DNA of 64,000 nucleotides from assembly GCA_016712375.1 (NCBI GenBank), contig JADJRE010000004.1:305972-369971 (forward strand), written 5' to 3'. Source of the DNA: Rhodospirillales bacterium (lineage in GTDB: Bacteria; Pseudomonadota; Alphaproteobacteria; Rhodospirillales; Defluviicoccaceae). How positions within the stretch are numbered: position 1 is the first letter of the stretch; each line of letters starts with the position of its first letter. A program made the translations under genes and the position numbers. Positions 19,546 through 29,013 of this stretch are shown here, one piece after another. The notes beneath the pieces were generated by a model that saw nothing but the letters and a program-made list of their open reading frames with translations, was not told where the DNA came from and ran no database searches.

Positions 19546-20287
19546 CGGGCAGAGGCCGCGGTGGCGCAGGTGCTGGCGAACGCGGAGACTCTGTGGCGGG
19601 CCCCGGGGGAGCGGGCGCGGCCGGCGGAGGGGGAGGAGGTGGCGGCGGGTCCCGCTTGTCTTCCGGCTTGTCTGCAGGCGGCTGAAGCGCAGGGGCGACC
19701 GTAGCAGGAGGAATGACCACTTCAGGCGGCTGGCTCGTCGGCTTGTATTCAGGCGCCGCCTGAACCTCGGCCCGGCCCAGCTTCAGCAGCACGGGAGCGG
19801 CGCGATCGGTGGGCCGGAAGTTGAGCGCTTGCCAATGAACGGCAATCTTCCGGCTGCCGACGCCCAGGAAGCCGCCGAAATCGATGACCGCCGCGCGCGG
19901 GTGAGCTTCGGCATCCACGAGCACGTCGACGACCATGCCCATATCCTCATCGGCCGGCCCACGAACCTTCTTGCCAAGCACGCCGATTGCCTCATCGGGT
20001 GGAATCGGCTGCAGTGACGGCAGTAGCGAGATTTTTCCGCCGCGATCGTCACCCGCCTCCCGGCTTGGGCTCGCCGACGGAGGCTCCTCCGATGCACCGG
20101 CGCCGGGAGACGTCTCAGACGGGGGCGCGCTCGGCGAGACTGCTGGCGCCGAAGGGCGCGATACTGGGGGCGGTTTCACATCGCCCGCGGCATCGCCGGC
20201 CAGCAACCTGGCCGACGGCGACGCGGACAGAACAGCCGCCATCAACGCGATTCCAGCGCCATGTAGGCAGCGCGCCTTCCAGCTCAC
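19532..20287 (-). CDS. Exported PRC-barrel protein with Pro-rich flanks
   Basis: 251 residues. An N-terminal signal peptide (GIALMAAVLSASPSARLLAG) leads to a Pro/Ser/Ala-rich linker, then a PRC-barrel domain from about residue 95 to 170 (IGVLGKKVRGPADEDMGMVVDVLVDAEAHPRAAVIDFGG), and a long Pro-rich C-terminus containing a run of nine prolines. PRC-barrel proteins bind RNA, photosynthetic complexes or other partners; secreted versions are common in alphaproteobacteria without a known role. It overlaps the ABC transporter gene by 4 bp and the MFS gene by 14 bp. Confidence 0.75.
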   Translation of the reverse strand: MSWKARCLHGAGIALMAAVLSASPSARLLAGDAAGDVKPPPVSRPSAPAVSPSAPPSETSPGAGASEEPPSASPSREAGDDRGGKISLLPSLQPIPPDEAIGVLGKKVRGPADEDMGMVVDVLVDAEAHPRAAVIDFGGFLGVGSRKIAVHWQALNFRPTDRAAPVLLKLGRAEVQAAPEYKPTSQPPEVVIPPATVAPALQPPADKPEDKRDPPPPPPPPPAAPAPPGPATESPRSPAPAPPRPLPDAGR

Positions 20288-22044
20288 GGGTACCCCACGC
20301 CGGCCAGTTGTCTGTTGTACATCCGGCTGTAGGTGCCATTGCGCTCACGCAGTTCGATTGAAGAGCCATCCTCGATGATCCGACCCCACTGCAGGACGAC
20401 GATGCGGCTGAAGGAATCCAGGGTGGAGAGACGGTGCGCAACGGCAATTACCGTACGTCCCTTCACCAATCGCATCAGCGCTTCCTGAATACACTGCTCG
20501 GATTCGGTGTCGAGCGACGACGTCGCTTCATCTAGGAGAATGATCGGTGCGTCGCTGAGGAATGCCCGGGCGATGGCGATCCGTTGCCGCTGGCCGCCGG
20601 ATAGCTTTAGCCCGCGGGAGCCGACGATGGTGTCGAAGCCTTGCGGCAGCCGGTTGATGAATTCTGTGCAGTACGCTGCCTCAGTCGCTCGATAAACCTC
20701 TTCATCCGTCGCCTCTGGCTTGCCATAGCGAAGATTCTCCAGCACCGACCGGTGGAACAGCGAGATATCCTGATGCACCACGGCAATGCTGCGCCGGAGG
20801 CTTTCCTGCGTTACGTGCGCGATGTCCTGGCCGTCGATCAGCACCCTGCCCTCGGAAGGATCGTAAAGGCGCTGCAGCAGCGATAGAATCGTCGACTTCC
20901 CCGAACCTGATCGGCCGACCAGCCCCACAGTCTGTCCCGGAGCAATCTCCAGGTTGAAGTTCTCAAGCACGCGGTGGCCGTCGGGATAGCTGAACGATAC
21001 TCCGACAAAGCTTATCGCCCCGCCGAGCGGGATCAGCGGCTTGGCGTCCGGGGTGTCTACCATTTCATGCGGCAATCCCAGCACGCGGACCGCTTCGCCC
21101 AGTTTGGCGAAATGCTGCACCAGTTCGACGAGGGCCATTGCCAGATCACGCGACGCGTGCAGGACAGTGAACCCCAAGGTCGTCGTCAACACCACGTCAC
21201 CCGTGGTGATGCTGCCACCACGCCACAAGATCACTGACCACGCGAGCACCACCGAGGTCACCAGAAAGACGGAGACGGCATGGAACAGCCGCAGCCGCTC
21301 CAGCGAGCGCAAGCTCTTGCGCTGCGCCGACATTTCGGTGGCGATTTTCTGCGACAGGCGGATGCGCTCGCGTCCTATCGCCCCGAACGCACGCACCAAG
21401 CCGATGTTGCTGACCACGTCGGTAAGGTCGCCGCTGACCGCCGCCGCGCGCCCGGCGAAGCGCGCATGCAAGTGCTGCCCCCCCGCCGCCAGCCACCCAA
21501 TCAGCGCGCCTAGGATAGAAACGATGACGAACAGTACGACGGTAATTTTCCAGTTGATCAGGCCGAGGACAGCGATACTGCTGAGCACCGCGGCCGCTGG
21601 TGGGATGGTTGACCAGGTCAGCGATTGCTGAATGCTCCAGGCCGCGTTCGCTGCATTGGTGATCCGGCCGGCGAGGGCTCCCGGAAACTGATCGGAGAAA
21701 TAGCGGGTACCATGACCGGAAAGATGCTCGAACAAATCCAGGCGGAGATCGCCGCCGACGGCGACGAAAGCGTGCGTCGCTACCCAGCCCGCCAAGCGCC
21801 AAAGCAGATTATCTCCGGCAACGAGCAGGAGAAGCATGGCGACGGCAGTCCATAGCTGGAAATCGGAAGGCTTGCCGAGACCTAGAACGTCGACAAGATG
21901 TTTCACGGCGTACTGTGCGCCGATCGCACATCCAACCGCGCCTACCACGGCCAGCAGGACGACCAGGTGGGTGGCCCATCGGCATAGCACGTAATGCAGA
22001 AGAAACATTACCGGGCCGCGGGAGGCATAGCGCGGTAAAGACAT
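20284..22044 (-). CDS. ABC exporter, fused permease and ATPase
   Basis: 586 residues. Six membrane segments form the type-I exporter domain (residues ~1-330); the nucleotide-binding domain has Walker A GRSGSGKST, signature LSGGQRQRIAIARA, Walker B IILLDEATSSLD, and the H-loop AHRLST. All catalytic residues are present, so it should be a working half-transporter acting as a homodimer, for a lipid, peptide or drug. The start at 22044 (MSLPRYASRG) was chosen because the upstream open frame is unlike the family. It heads the ABC-PRC-MFS operon. Confidence 0.88.
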   Translation of the reverse strand: MSLPRYASRGPVMFLLHYVLCRWATHLVVLLAVVGAVGCAIGAQYAVKHLVDVLGLGKPSDFQLWTAVAMLLLLVAGDNLLWRLAGWVATHAFVAVGGDLRLDLFEHLSGHGTRYFSDQFPGALAGRITNAANAAWSIQQSLTWSTIPPAAAVLSSIAVLGLINWKITVVLFVIVSILGALIGWLAAGGQHLHARFAGRAAAVSGDLTDVVSNIGLVRAFGAIGRERIRLSQKIATEMSAQRKSLRSLERLRLFHAVSVFLVTSVVLAWSVILWRGGSITTGDVVLTTTLGFTVLHASRDLAMALVELVQHFAKLGEAVRVLGLPHEMVDTPDAKPLIPLGGAISFVGVSFSYPDGHRVLENFNLEIAPGQTVGLVGRSGSGKSTILSLLQRLYDPSEGRVLIDGQDIAHVTQESLRRSIAVVHQDISLFHRSVLENLRYGKPEATDEEVYRATEAAYCTEFINRLPQGFDTIVGSRGLKLSGGQRQRIAIARAFLSDAPIILLDEATSSLDTESEQCIQEALMRLVKGRTVIAVAHRLSTLDSFSRIVVLQWGRIIEDGSSIELRERNGTYSRMYNRQLAGVGYP

Positions 22045-22132
22045 TGCTACTCCAGCTATCGGCTGGCTGTCAGGCTGTGAATCGCCCGTAGTTTCGCTTC
22101 CTCCTGAACGGACCCTGCCCACTTGGTCACGG

Positions 22133-23310
22133 TCAGGCTGCCGGCCGCAACTCGACCTTGGTCCAGCCAGGCGCCCGCTGATCGAATTGTTTGTAGGCAG
22201 ATATTACGTCTGTCATCGGCTGCCGCTGGGTGAGTATGCCGATCGGGTCCACGTGGCCGCTGCGCACCAGACTGACGAGGCGGGGAATGTATCTGCGATG
22301 ATTGCAGTTGCCCATTTTGATGGTCAGGTTGCGCAGCATCGCTGTGCCGATGGGAAAGGTGCGGGCTGCCGGCGGGTAGACGCCGATGATCCCGATCGTG
22401 CCTGCCTTGCAGACAGCTTGCACCGACCAGTTCAATACCTGACTGGGCGCATTTCCCGGCTGCCAGATACCATCACGTGATTTGGTTTCGGGAGCAATCA
22501 CTGCCAGTTCCGGCGTCGGCTCTCCATCCGCACTGGTGGCGTCCACGCCGACGGCATCGATTACCCGATCGACGCCAATTCCCCTGTCTGCTGCCGGATG
22601 ATATCAACAGGGTCTTCCTTCGAAAAATCAATCGTCTCGGCGCCTTGCTTGCGGGCCATGTCTAGCCGGTCGGGAACCCGGTCGACCGCGAAGATCCGGC
22701 CAGCCCCAAGCAGCTTGGCGCTGAGGATCGCGAACTGGCCCACTGGACCGCAGCCGAACACCGCGACGGTGTCACCGTCGCTGACCTCGGCGATGGACGC
22801 GCCAAAGTATCCGGTGGGGAAGATATCGGAGAGCAGGATGGCGCGTTCATCGTCCACCTCCTCCGGCAACTTGACCAAACCGACATTCGCGAAGGGGATG
22901 CGCGCGAACTCCGCCTGCAGCCCGTCAAAAGGCCCGGACTCGGCGGGACCGCCGAAGAAAGCCGATCCGGCCTGTGAACCCTTCGGGTTGGCGTTGTCGC
23001 ACTGCGCGTGGTAGCCCGCTCGGCAATAGGAGCAATAGCCGCAGGCAATCGTCGATGGCACGACCACCCTGTCGCCTCGACTAAGGTTGCGTACCTGCTT
23101 GCCAACCTCCTCGACGATGCCAACTGCCTCATGCCCGAGGATTGTTCCTGGTTCCATGCCAGGCATGGTTCCACGGACCATGTGCAGGTCGGTTCCGCAG
23201 ATGGCGGATGCGGTGATGCGGATGATCGCATCCGTTGGCTGCTTCAATTGCGGCTCGGCGACCTCTTCCAGCGCAATGTCGCCGATGCCACGAAAAACCA
23301 CAGCCTTCAT
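22133..23310 (-). CDS. Zinc-dependent alcohol dehydrogenase (homopolymer frameshift at 22581-22584)
   Basis: Medium-chain dehydrogenase/reductase, 392 residues after repair. Catalytic zinc site: SAICGTDLHMVRG and GHEAVGIVEEVG; structural zinc: CGYCSYCRAGYHAQC; Rossmann motif GCGPVGQ. The subfamily resembles glutathione-independent formaldehyde dehydrogenase/threonine-dehydrogenase-like proteins. The frame breaks in a run of four C (four G on the coding strand). With five, the protein reads QTGGIGVDRVIDAVGVDAT, exactly the family pattern, so a sequencing undercall is likely. The start MKAVVFRGIGD is at 23310. It is divergent from the antiporter gene (23584), leaving 273 bp for both promoters. 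Confidence 0.88.
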
Positions 23311-23583
23311 CCTCGGCCTCCCAACGTTGCCGAGTGAGGAACGGGGCCTTGCGCCGGAAGTTCCGTTGCTTCGAGGCGATTGCGTCAAGCGATGCCGGAA
23401 CTGCATTCACGCCCGAGCGTTCGCCGAGACATGCAGCAGCGGCCGAGTGTCGTCCGTTCGATGCGACGGGCGAGCACGGAGCGGAGGCGCGCAACCGTCT
23501 TTCCTTACGAAACCCGGCAATCCATCCACCGCTGATTTGCGGCTTGGAACCGAGGTCCTCATAGCTCCGACGCGAGGTCAGAG

Positions 23584-25858
23584 ATGATCGCTGGCTTGTC
23601 TGATAGAAGCGCTCGTTCGCTTCTGGCTTTGCTTCTGATCATCGCCCCGGGAGTGGTGTTTGCGGCGGAGGCAGGAAAGCAGCAACAGCCTTCCGAGGTG
23701 ATCTTCCTGGTGCAAATCGTCTTGCTGCTGACCTTTGGCCGACTGTTGGGTGAAGGCATGCAGCGGATTGGCCACCCGGCGGTGATGGGACAGCTGATCG
23801 CCGGCGTCTTGCTGGGACCCTCGGTGTTCGGCACGCTCCTGCCGGATCTGCAACAGGCGATCTTTCCGAACAATCCTGAGCAGCGCAGCATGATCGATGC
23901 CGTCTCTCAGCTCGGCGTCCTGATGTTGTTGCTGCTGACCGGCATGGAAACCGACCTGTCGGTAATCAGGAATGCCCGTAGGGCAGCGGTGAGCGTCTCG
24001 ATTTTCGGTATCGTCGTGCCGTTTACGTGTGGCGTGACGCTTGGTGAGCTGTTGCCGGACGCCATGTTGCCAAATCCTGGTCAGCGGTTGATCACCTCGT
24101 TGTTCCTTGGCACCGCGCTGTCGATTTCGTCGGTGAAGATCGTGGCGATGGTCATTCGTGAAATGGACTTTATGCGGCGCAACATCGGCCAAATCATCAT
24201 GGCTGCCGCGATCACCGACGATACAATCGGATGGATCATCATCGCCATCATCTTCAGCCTGGCGCTGGAAGGCGGCCTCAACTTGATTTCGCTGGGCCAG
24301 AGCGTCTTTGGAACAGCGCTCTTCCTGGTGGCGAGCTTCACGTTTGGCCGTCGGCTGGTTTTTCTGGCAATCCGCTGGGCCAACGACACCCCTGATCAGT
24401 GACGTGCCGGTGATCACCGTCATTCTCGTCGTGATGTGCACGATGGCGATCATCACCCATGCCATCGGCGTACACTCCGTGCTCGGGGCCTTCATCGCGG
24501 GCATCCTTATCGGTCAGTCGCCTATCCTCACCAAGCATATCGATGAGCAGCTGCGCGGCCTGATCGTGGCGCTTTTCATGCCTATATTCTTTGGCCTCGC
24601 CGGCCTGCACGCGGATCTCAGCATTCTCGCCAACCCGTCATTGCTGCTTCTGGCGGTTGGACTGATTGCCATCGCGAGTGTCGGAAAATTCGTCGGCGCC
24701 TTTGTCGGTGGCGCTATTGGCGGGTTGACGTGGCGGCAGTCACTCGCTGTCGGGTGTGGGATGAACGCCCGCGGTTCCACCGAGGTGATCGTCGCCACCA
24801 TCGGCCTGTCGATGGGGGCACTCAGTCAGGATCTGTTCACAATGATTGTCGCCATGGCGCTGGTCACGACCATGGCGATGCCGCCGATGCTGCGCTGGGC
24901 CCTGCGCCGGCTGCCGCTCGCCGATGATGAGAAGGCGCGTCTAGAGCGGGAGGCTTTCGAGGCAGGCGCCTTCGCGGCCAACCTCGAACGGCTGCTGGTA
25001 GCGGTCGACGAAAGTGCCGGCGGCAGACTGGCGTCACGTCTGATCGGTCTGCTTGCCAGCTCGCGACGAATGCCCATCACCGCCTTGAGCCTCGCAGCGG
25101 GCAGCGGGCAGCGCGACGCAGCGCCATCGCCAGAATTTGCATCTATCGTGAAAGCCACCGTTGAGGCGGCGGAGAAGAAGGAGAAGAATACGTCCGCTGA
25201 CGAAGGCAATACTCCTGCGTCCGTAGATATCACGGTCCGGCAGCGGGAGGAGCTCACCGAACAAGCGGTGACCCGCGAAGCGTCCAAGGGCTACGGTCTG
25301 CTGGTCATCGGCATCGAGCCGACGATGGCGGACGACGGAACATTCGACGGCAGGATTGCCCGCATAGCCACTGACTTCGAGGGCCCGTTCGCGATCGTCG
25401 TCGCACGCGGAAAAGATCGAGCTGAACCGGTCGGTACTGCTCTCAACGTTCTCGTGCCGATCACCGGGACCAGCTACTCGCGACGGGGGGCCGAATTAGC
25501 CCTGGCCGTGGCCGGGGCGGCGGGGGGGTCCATCACCGCGCTCTACGTTGGAACGCCGGCGAAGAAGCCACGATCGTGGCGCCGAAGGCGGGGTGAGCAT
25601 CGGGCCAGCAGCAGTAATCAAGAGGCGATCCTTAGCGAGGTTGTTTGGCTCGGCCAGCAGCACGGCGTAGCGGTAACGACAACAGTTCGAGAAGCTTCGG
25701 TCGCGGGCGACGCAATCGTGCGGGAGTCAAAAGCCGGCCGACATGACCTGATCGTCATGGGGGTGAGCGCAAGAGCCGCCGACACGCTGTTCTTCGGCGA
25801 AGCGTCGGAGATCGTTCTCCAGCAATCTTCGATCTCGATGGTCTTCCTGTCGAGCTGA
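23584..25858 (+). CDS. CPA2 cation/proton antiporter with C-terminal USP-like domain (frameshift at 24389-24392)
   Basis: 757 residues after removing one base. The N-terminus has a signal-like first helix, then the Kef/NhaP-type membrane domain: GQLIAGVLLGPSVFG, LLLTGMETDL, AITDDTIGW (the ion-binding Asp pair) and the GMNARGSTEVIVATIGL segment. A cytosolic C-terminal region of about 290 residues is like universal stress protein domains (GYGLLVIGIEP, ALNVLVPITGTSYSRRGAELAL, HDLIVMGVSARA). It probably exchanges K+ or Na+ for protons. The frame is broken by a run of four C; three give NDTLISDVPVITVILV, so this is probably an overcall. Confidence 0.85.
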
Positions 25859-25992
25859 GTTGCGACACATCCCACGAGGCCGTTGCGGATCTCGCTCGTC
25901 GAGATGAACAACAGCGGTTGAGGCGGAACTTGACCGCGCCTCGTTCGTTGCACGTCCAAGAAAGCAACCAGATGACGAATTAGGAGGCCGCC

Positions 25993-26460
25993 ATGGGCAT
26001 GGCGACAACAACTGAGGATGCGGCGCGCGTTGTGAAGCAGGCGGCGAGGAGCGTCGAGGATCAGCTCCGCTCCAATGGCGAGCAGGCTTACCTGTCCGCT
26101 AAAGCGGAAGCCGAGCGGCTCGCTCTCGAACGACGTGACGTTGCTGCCAGCTACACGCACGACATCGCCGAGGCTTTCAGCAATGCCTCCAACATTCTTC
26201 AGGAGCGTGGCCGGGATACCGCTGCGCACGTGATAAGGCGCGCCGCCTCCCAGATCGACGGGCTGGGCCGCAAGGTTGAAGGACAGGACGTTTCCTCCCT
26301 GCTGCATGAGGTGGAAGATTTCGCCCGTCGTCGGCCCGCGTTCTTCCTGGGCGGCGTTTTCCTTATCAGTTTCGCGCTAGTCCGGTTCCTTGGTCGGTCC
26401 GACCAGAATGTTCGCGTTGCCAGTGCGACCGGTCCGCAAACCGAAGCCAGCGAAATTTAG
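25993..26460 (+). CDS. Hypothetical membrane-anchored helical protein (envelope-stress cluster)
   Basis: 155 residues. Residues 1-110 are highly charged and helical (EDQLRSNGEQAYLSAKAEAERLALERRD), and residues ~115-132 are one membrane span (PAFFLGGVFLISFALVRFLGR) followed by a short tail. The pattern resembles 'nutrient deprivation-induced' and ElaB/YqjD-like tail-anchored proteins. The ribosome site GGAGG precedes the ATG. It is followed after 11 bp by a holin-X family gene and a DUF3618 gene, a conserved trio in alphaproteobacteria that is linked to general envelope stress; its molecular role is not known. Confidence 0.7.
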   Translation: MGMATTTEDAARVVKQAARSVEDQLRSNGEQAYLSAKAEAERLALERRDVAASYTHDIAEAFSNASNILQERGRDTAAHVIRRAASQIDGLGRKVEGQDVSSLLHEVEDFARRRPAFFLGGVFLISFALVRFLGRSDQNVRVASATGPQTEASEI

Positions 26461-26471
26461 GGAGCCTTCGC

Positions 26472-26858
26472 ATGAACACCGACAACAGGCCTTTGCCGCA
26501 ATTGATCGGCGATTTGTTTGACTCCGTTAATCGGCTTCTACATCAGGAGTTGCAACTCGTTCGGGTTGAGACAACGGAGAAGGCGAACGAAGCGGCGGTC
26601 GGGCTGATTGGTATCGTCGGTGGCATGATGGTCGCCCTCGCGTCGCTGCTGGTGTTGGTGCAGGCATTGGTGGTCGCTGTTGCCAACTATATGCCGGCCG
26701 GGATTGCGGCTCTGCTTGTCGGTGTTGTGCTCGCGATCATTGCCTTCATCCTGATCCGCGCGGGTACGTCGCGCCTGGAGGCGAAGACGCTGGCGTTACC
26801 GAAAACGGCCCAGTCGCTTAAGCGCGACAAGGACATGGTGATGGAGACAGTGCAATGA
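26472..26858 (+). CDS. Phage-holin-like superfamily membrane protein (DUF1469-type)
   Basis: 128 residues. An amphipathic N-terminus (LIGDLFDSVNRLLHQELQLVRVE) leads to two membrane segments (GIVGGMMVALASLLVLVQALVVAV and AGIAALLVGVVLAIIAFILIRAG). This matches the putative Actinobacteriophage holin-X/DUF1469 family, which in chromosomes is not a lysis protein but a member of the YqjD-YqjE-YqjK-like envelope set. Its stop overlaps the next gene by 4 bp. Confidence 0.78.
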   Translation: MNTDNRPLPQLIGDLFDSVNRLLHQELQLVRVETTEKANEAAVGLIGIVGGMMVALASLLVLVQALVVAVANYMPAGIAALLVGVVLAIIAFILIRAGTSRLEAKTLALPKTAQSLKRDKDMVMETVQ

Positions 26859-27952
26859 CGACGACGGCCGAGATCATGCAGGATGTGGAGCGTACGCGAG
26901 CCGACATCCGATCGACGATTGAGGAGATAGAGAACCGAGTCTCGGTTGACCAACTGGTTCATCGGTTCATCGCTCCGGCCAAGGCCGGCACGATCGAATT
27001 TGGCCACCTGTTCAGCGAGGCCGTGCGCGCTAATCCGATGGCGCTCGGTGTCACGGCTGTCGGGTTGGGATGGCTCATGCTTGGGCCGCAAAAGCCGGTT
27101 ATCGAGACCGGCGGAACATTTCGCCGCGCGACCGATAAGTATGAACATGTAAAGGCGTCGGCTCGAGACATTGCAGGCGAAGCAGCATCTCGTGTACGGG
27201 GTGCGACGTCCGACCAGACGCCTCCCCCGGAAGGCACGGGCGAGCGTGCTTCAAGCATGGCTGACCGTGCATCGAGCACCGTACGTGGAGCATCCGAGCA
27301 TGCGTCCAGCATGGCGCGCGAGGCGAGTGAGCGTGCGTCTCGCCTAGCCCGTGAAGCGTCGGAGCGTGCGTCGAGCATCGCGCACGGAGCCTCGGCGACC
27401 GTCCGCGGCTCCGCCAGCAGTGCTCTTCATGGTACCCGGCAAGCGGCTGCGGCGGTAGGTACGCGCGTGCGGGACGTTGCAGGAACGGCCAGCGATTTTG
27501 CCCGCGAGAAGCCGGTCGTGGCGGGCTTGATTCTCATTCTTAGTGGGGCTGCCCTCGCGGTGCTGCTTGCGCGCCGCACATCCAACGATGCGGATGGCGA
27601 TTACGATACGGAGCCGGCGGGCATGCCCGAGACGCCCTATGCATCCGGTGATCAGGCATCTGGCGAAGACCTCCACCGGAACCCGACGGTCGCGCTCACG
27701 CCGGAGGATGAAGAACCGGTATATGCCGCCGGTAACGTCAGTGCAGAGGCGGGCAGAGCGGCGCCCGGCGGTAATGGCGGTACCAGCGACGTTGAACCAG
27801 CCGCCATGCCGGCGGAGCACGCTAGTGAACCCGGTCAATCAGGCGAACGATCGGCTTCTGAGCCCTCGGATCCGTTGGATGTCGGGAAGGAGTGGCCTGC
27901 TCTGGTGCGCCGGCGGACCGGCGAGGGCGCGTATGATGGTCATAGTCGTTGA
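26855..27952 (+). CDS. DUF3618-domain protein with Ala/Ser repeat region
   Basis: 365 residues. The N-terminal DUF3618 signature is MQDVERTRADIRSTIEEIENRVS. A membrane-associated stretch (NPMALGVTAVGLGWLML) follows; residues ~128-200 are a low-complexity repeat built on SERAS/GASEHAS/REASERAS units; a membrane span lies near residue 225 (VVAGLILILSGAALAVLLARR); the C-terminal 130 residues are acidic and Pro/Ala-rich. It probably tethers to the inner membrane. No catalytic motif is visible. It is coupled to the preceding holin-like gene and followed by the 24-residue microprotein. Confidence 0.75.
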   Translation: MTTTAEIMQDVERTRADIRSTIEEIENRVSVDQLVHRFIAPAKAGTIEFGHLFSEAVRANPMALGVTAVGLGWLMLGPQKPVIETGGTFRRATDKYEHVKASARDIAGEAASRVRGATSDQTPPPEGTGERASSMADRASSTVRGASEHASSMAREASERASRLAREASERASSIAHGASATVRGSASSALHGTRQAAAAVGTRVRDVAGTASDFAREKPVVAGLILILSGAALAVLLARRTSNDADGDYDTEPAGMPETPYASGDQASGEDLHRNPTVALTPEDEEPVYAAGNVSAEAGRAAPGGNGGTSDVEPAAMPAEHASEPGQSGERSASEPSDPLDVGKEWPALVRRRTGEGAYDGHSR

Positions 27953-27976
27953 AGCAACAGGCTAAGAGGCTGAGAC

Positions 27977-28051
27977 ATGGGTAACATCTTTTGGCTGATC
28001 GGGGTAATCGTCGTCATTCTTGCGATTCTTTCCTTCCTCGGCCTGCGCTAA
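27977..28051 (+). CDS. 24-residue membrane microprotein
   Basis: ATG 27977 to TAA 28049-28051 encodes MGNIFWLIGVIVVILAILSF followed by LGLR. This is one hydrophobic helix of ~19 residues with a positively charged C-terminus. An AGAGG ribosome site lies 8 bases upstream. It is 24 bp after the DUF3618 gene and is followed by a stem-loop at 28129, so it looks like the last cistron of the stress cluster. Similar one-helix proteins occur near such clusters in other alphaproteobacteria, from memory. Most automatic gene callers would skip it because of length. Confidence 0.65.
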   Translation: MGNIFWLIGVIVVILAILSFLGLR

Positions 28052-28128
28052 AGGAACGCCGACGCCCTGCACTCACTGTCGCCCGCCCCCCTCGCCGGTC
28101 GACGATTGCAGCGGCGTCGGCTTCCTCG

Positions 28129-28161
28129 CGGAAAGCCAACAGGAGGCTATTTGGCTTTCCG
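28129..28161. terminator. Candidate stem-loop terminator
   Basis: A perfect 11-bp inverted repeat (CGGAAAGCCAA at 28129-28139, TTGGCTTTCCG at 28151-28161) with an 11-base loop. It sits between the end of the stress cluster (28051) and the end of the convergent methyltransferase gene (28183), so it could end transcripts from both sides. No T-tract follows in either direction, so it may act with Rho or as an mRNA 3'-end stabiliser. Confidence 0.55.
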
Positions 28162-28182
28162 TTCGAGCTTACACTACACATC

Positions 28183-28989
28183 TTAGTGCTTCCGCCCCGT
28201 CACCGTGTGGATGCTGAGCAGCGCCCAGAAGCGGCCGGCCGCATCGGACGCGCGTAAACTGTTTAATGTTGCGGCCGCTTGGTCGCGGCTGACGATGCCC
28301 CGCTCGACACAACGCCGCGCGTTCTCCTGAATGTCGAACACGACGTCGGCATCATTGAACTGGTTGACCAGCAACGGCTGCACGAAGTGGTCGACTATCT
28401 CGAGTCCATTATCTGCCAGCACATCGACGAGGGCGCCGCCGATGCCCGGGTTCCTGAAGCCGGCCACCCATTCCGCCTTTAAGCGCTCGCCCGCCGCGTC
28501 ACCGGCCGTCAGCCGGAATGTTTGCCAGTCGGGCTCCGAAGCCGAGACGTAACCACCGGAGCGGGCGATGCGCGCCATCTCCGAGACGACGCGCTTCGGG
28601 TCGTCGAGATGCTGCAGCGAACGATCGATGCGAACGGCGTCGTAGGTGCCCTCCGGTTCATCAATGGCATGCGCGTCCGCCTGTCTTACCTCGATGCCGT
28701 CGTTCCCGGCCACCAACCTTCGGGCCGCGGCGACCAGGTCGCTGCTGAGGTCGAAGCCGATCACGCGGCCATCCGGGACGTGGCGGTGCAGCCGCAAGAG
28801 GTCGAAGCCCAGGCCACAGGCGACGTCGGCGACGCGGCAGTCCGGGCGCAGCCGCAAGGTATCGATCGAACGCTCCTTGTAGGCGCGCACGTCCGGCAGG
28901 TTGTCGAGGAAGTTCAGACAGCGGACGATCTTGTCGTCATCGGCAACGGCGTCGACGTTCCTGAAGCCGTCCGCCAGGAAAGTCCTCAC
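28183..28989 (-). CDS. Class I SAM-dependent methyltransferase
   Basis: 268 residues starting with GTG at 28989 (AAGGGGG ribosome site 7 bases before). Motif I is VADVACGLGFDLLRL, motif II GRVIGFDLSSDLVAAARRLV, motif III ADAHAIDEPEGTYDAVRIDRSLQHLDDP, typical of Methyltransf_11/UbiE-like small-molecule enzymes. Acceptor unknown. It lies 24 bp after the hypE stop on the same strand and may share its transcript, but has no known part in hydrogenase maturation. Confidence 0.8.
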   Translation of the reverse strand: MRTFLADGFRNVDAVADDDKIVRCLNFLDNLPDVRAYKERSIDTLRLRPDCRVADVACGLGFDLLRLHRHVPDGRVIGFDLSSDLVAAARRLVAGNDGIEVRQADAHAIDEPEGTYDAVRIDRSLQHLDDPKRVVSEMARIARSGGYVSASEPDWQTFRLTAGDAAGERLKAEWVAGFRNPGIGGALVDVLADNGLEIVDHFVQPLLVNQFNDADVVFDIQENARRCVERGIVSRDQAAATLNSLRASDAAGRFWALLSIHTVTGRKH

Positions 28990-29013
28990 CGCTAACCCCC
29001 TTTCCGCACCTCG

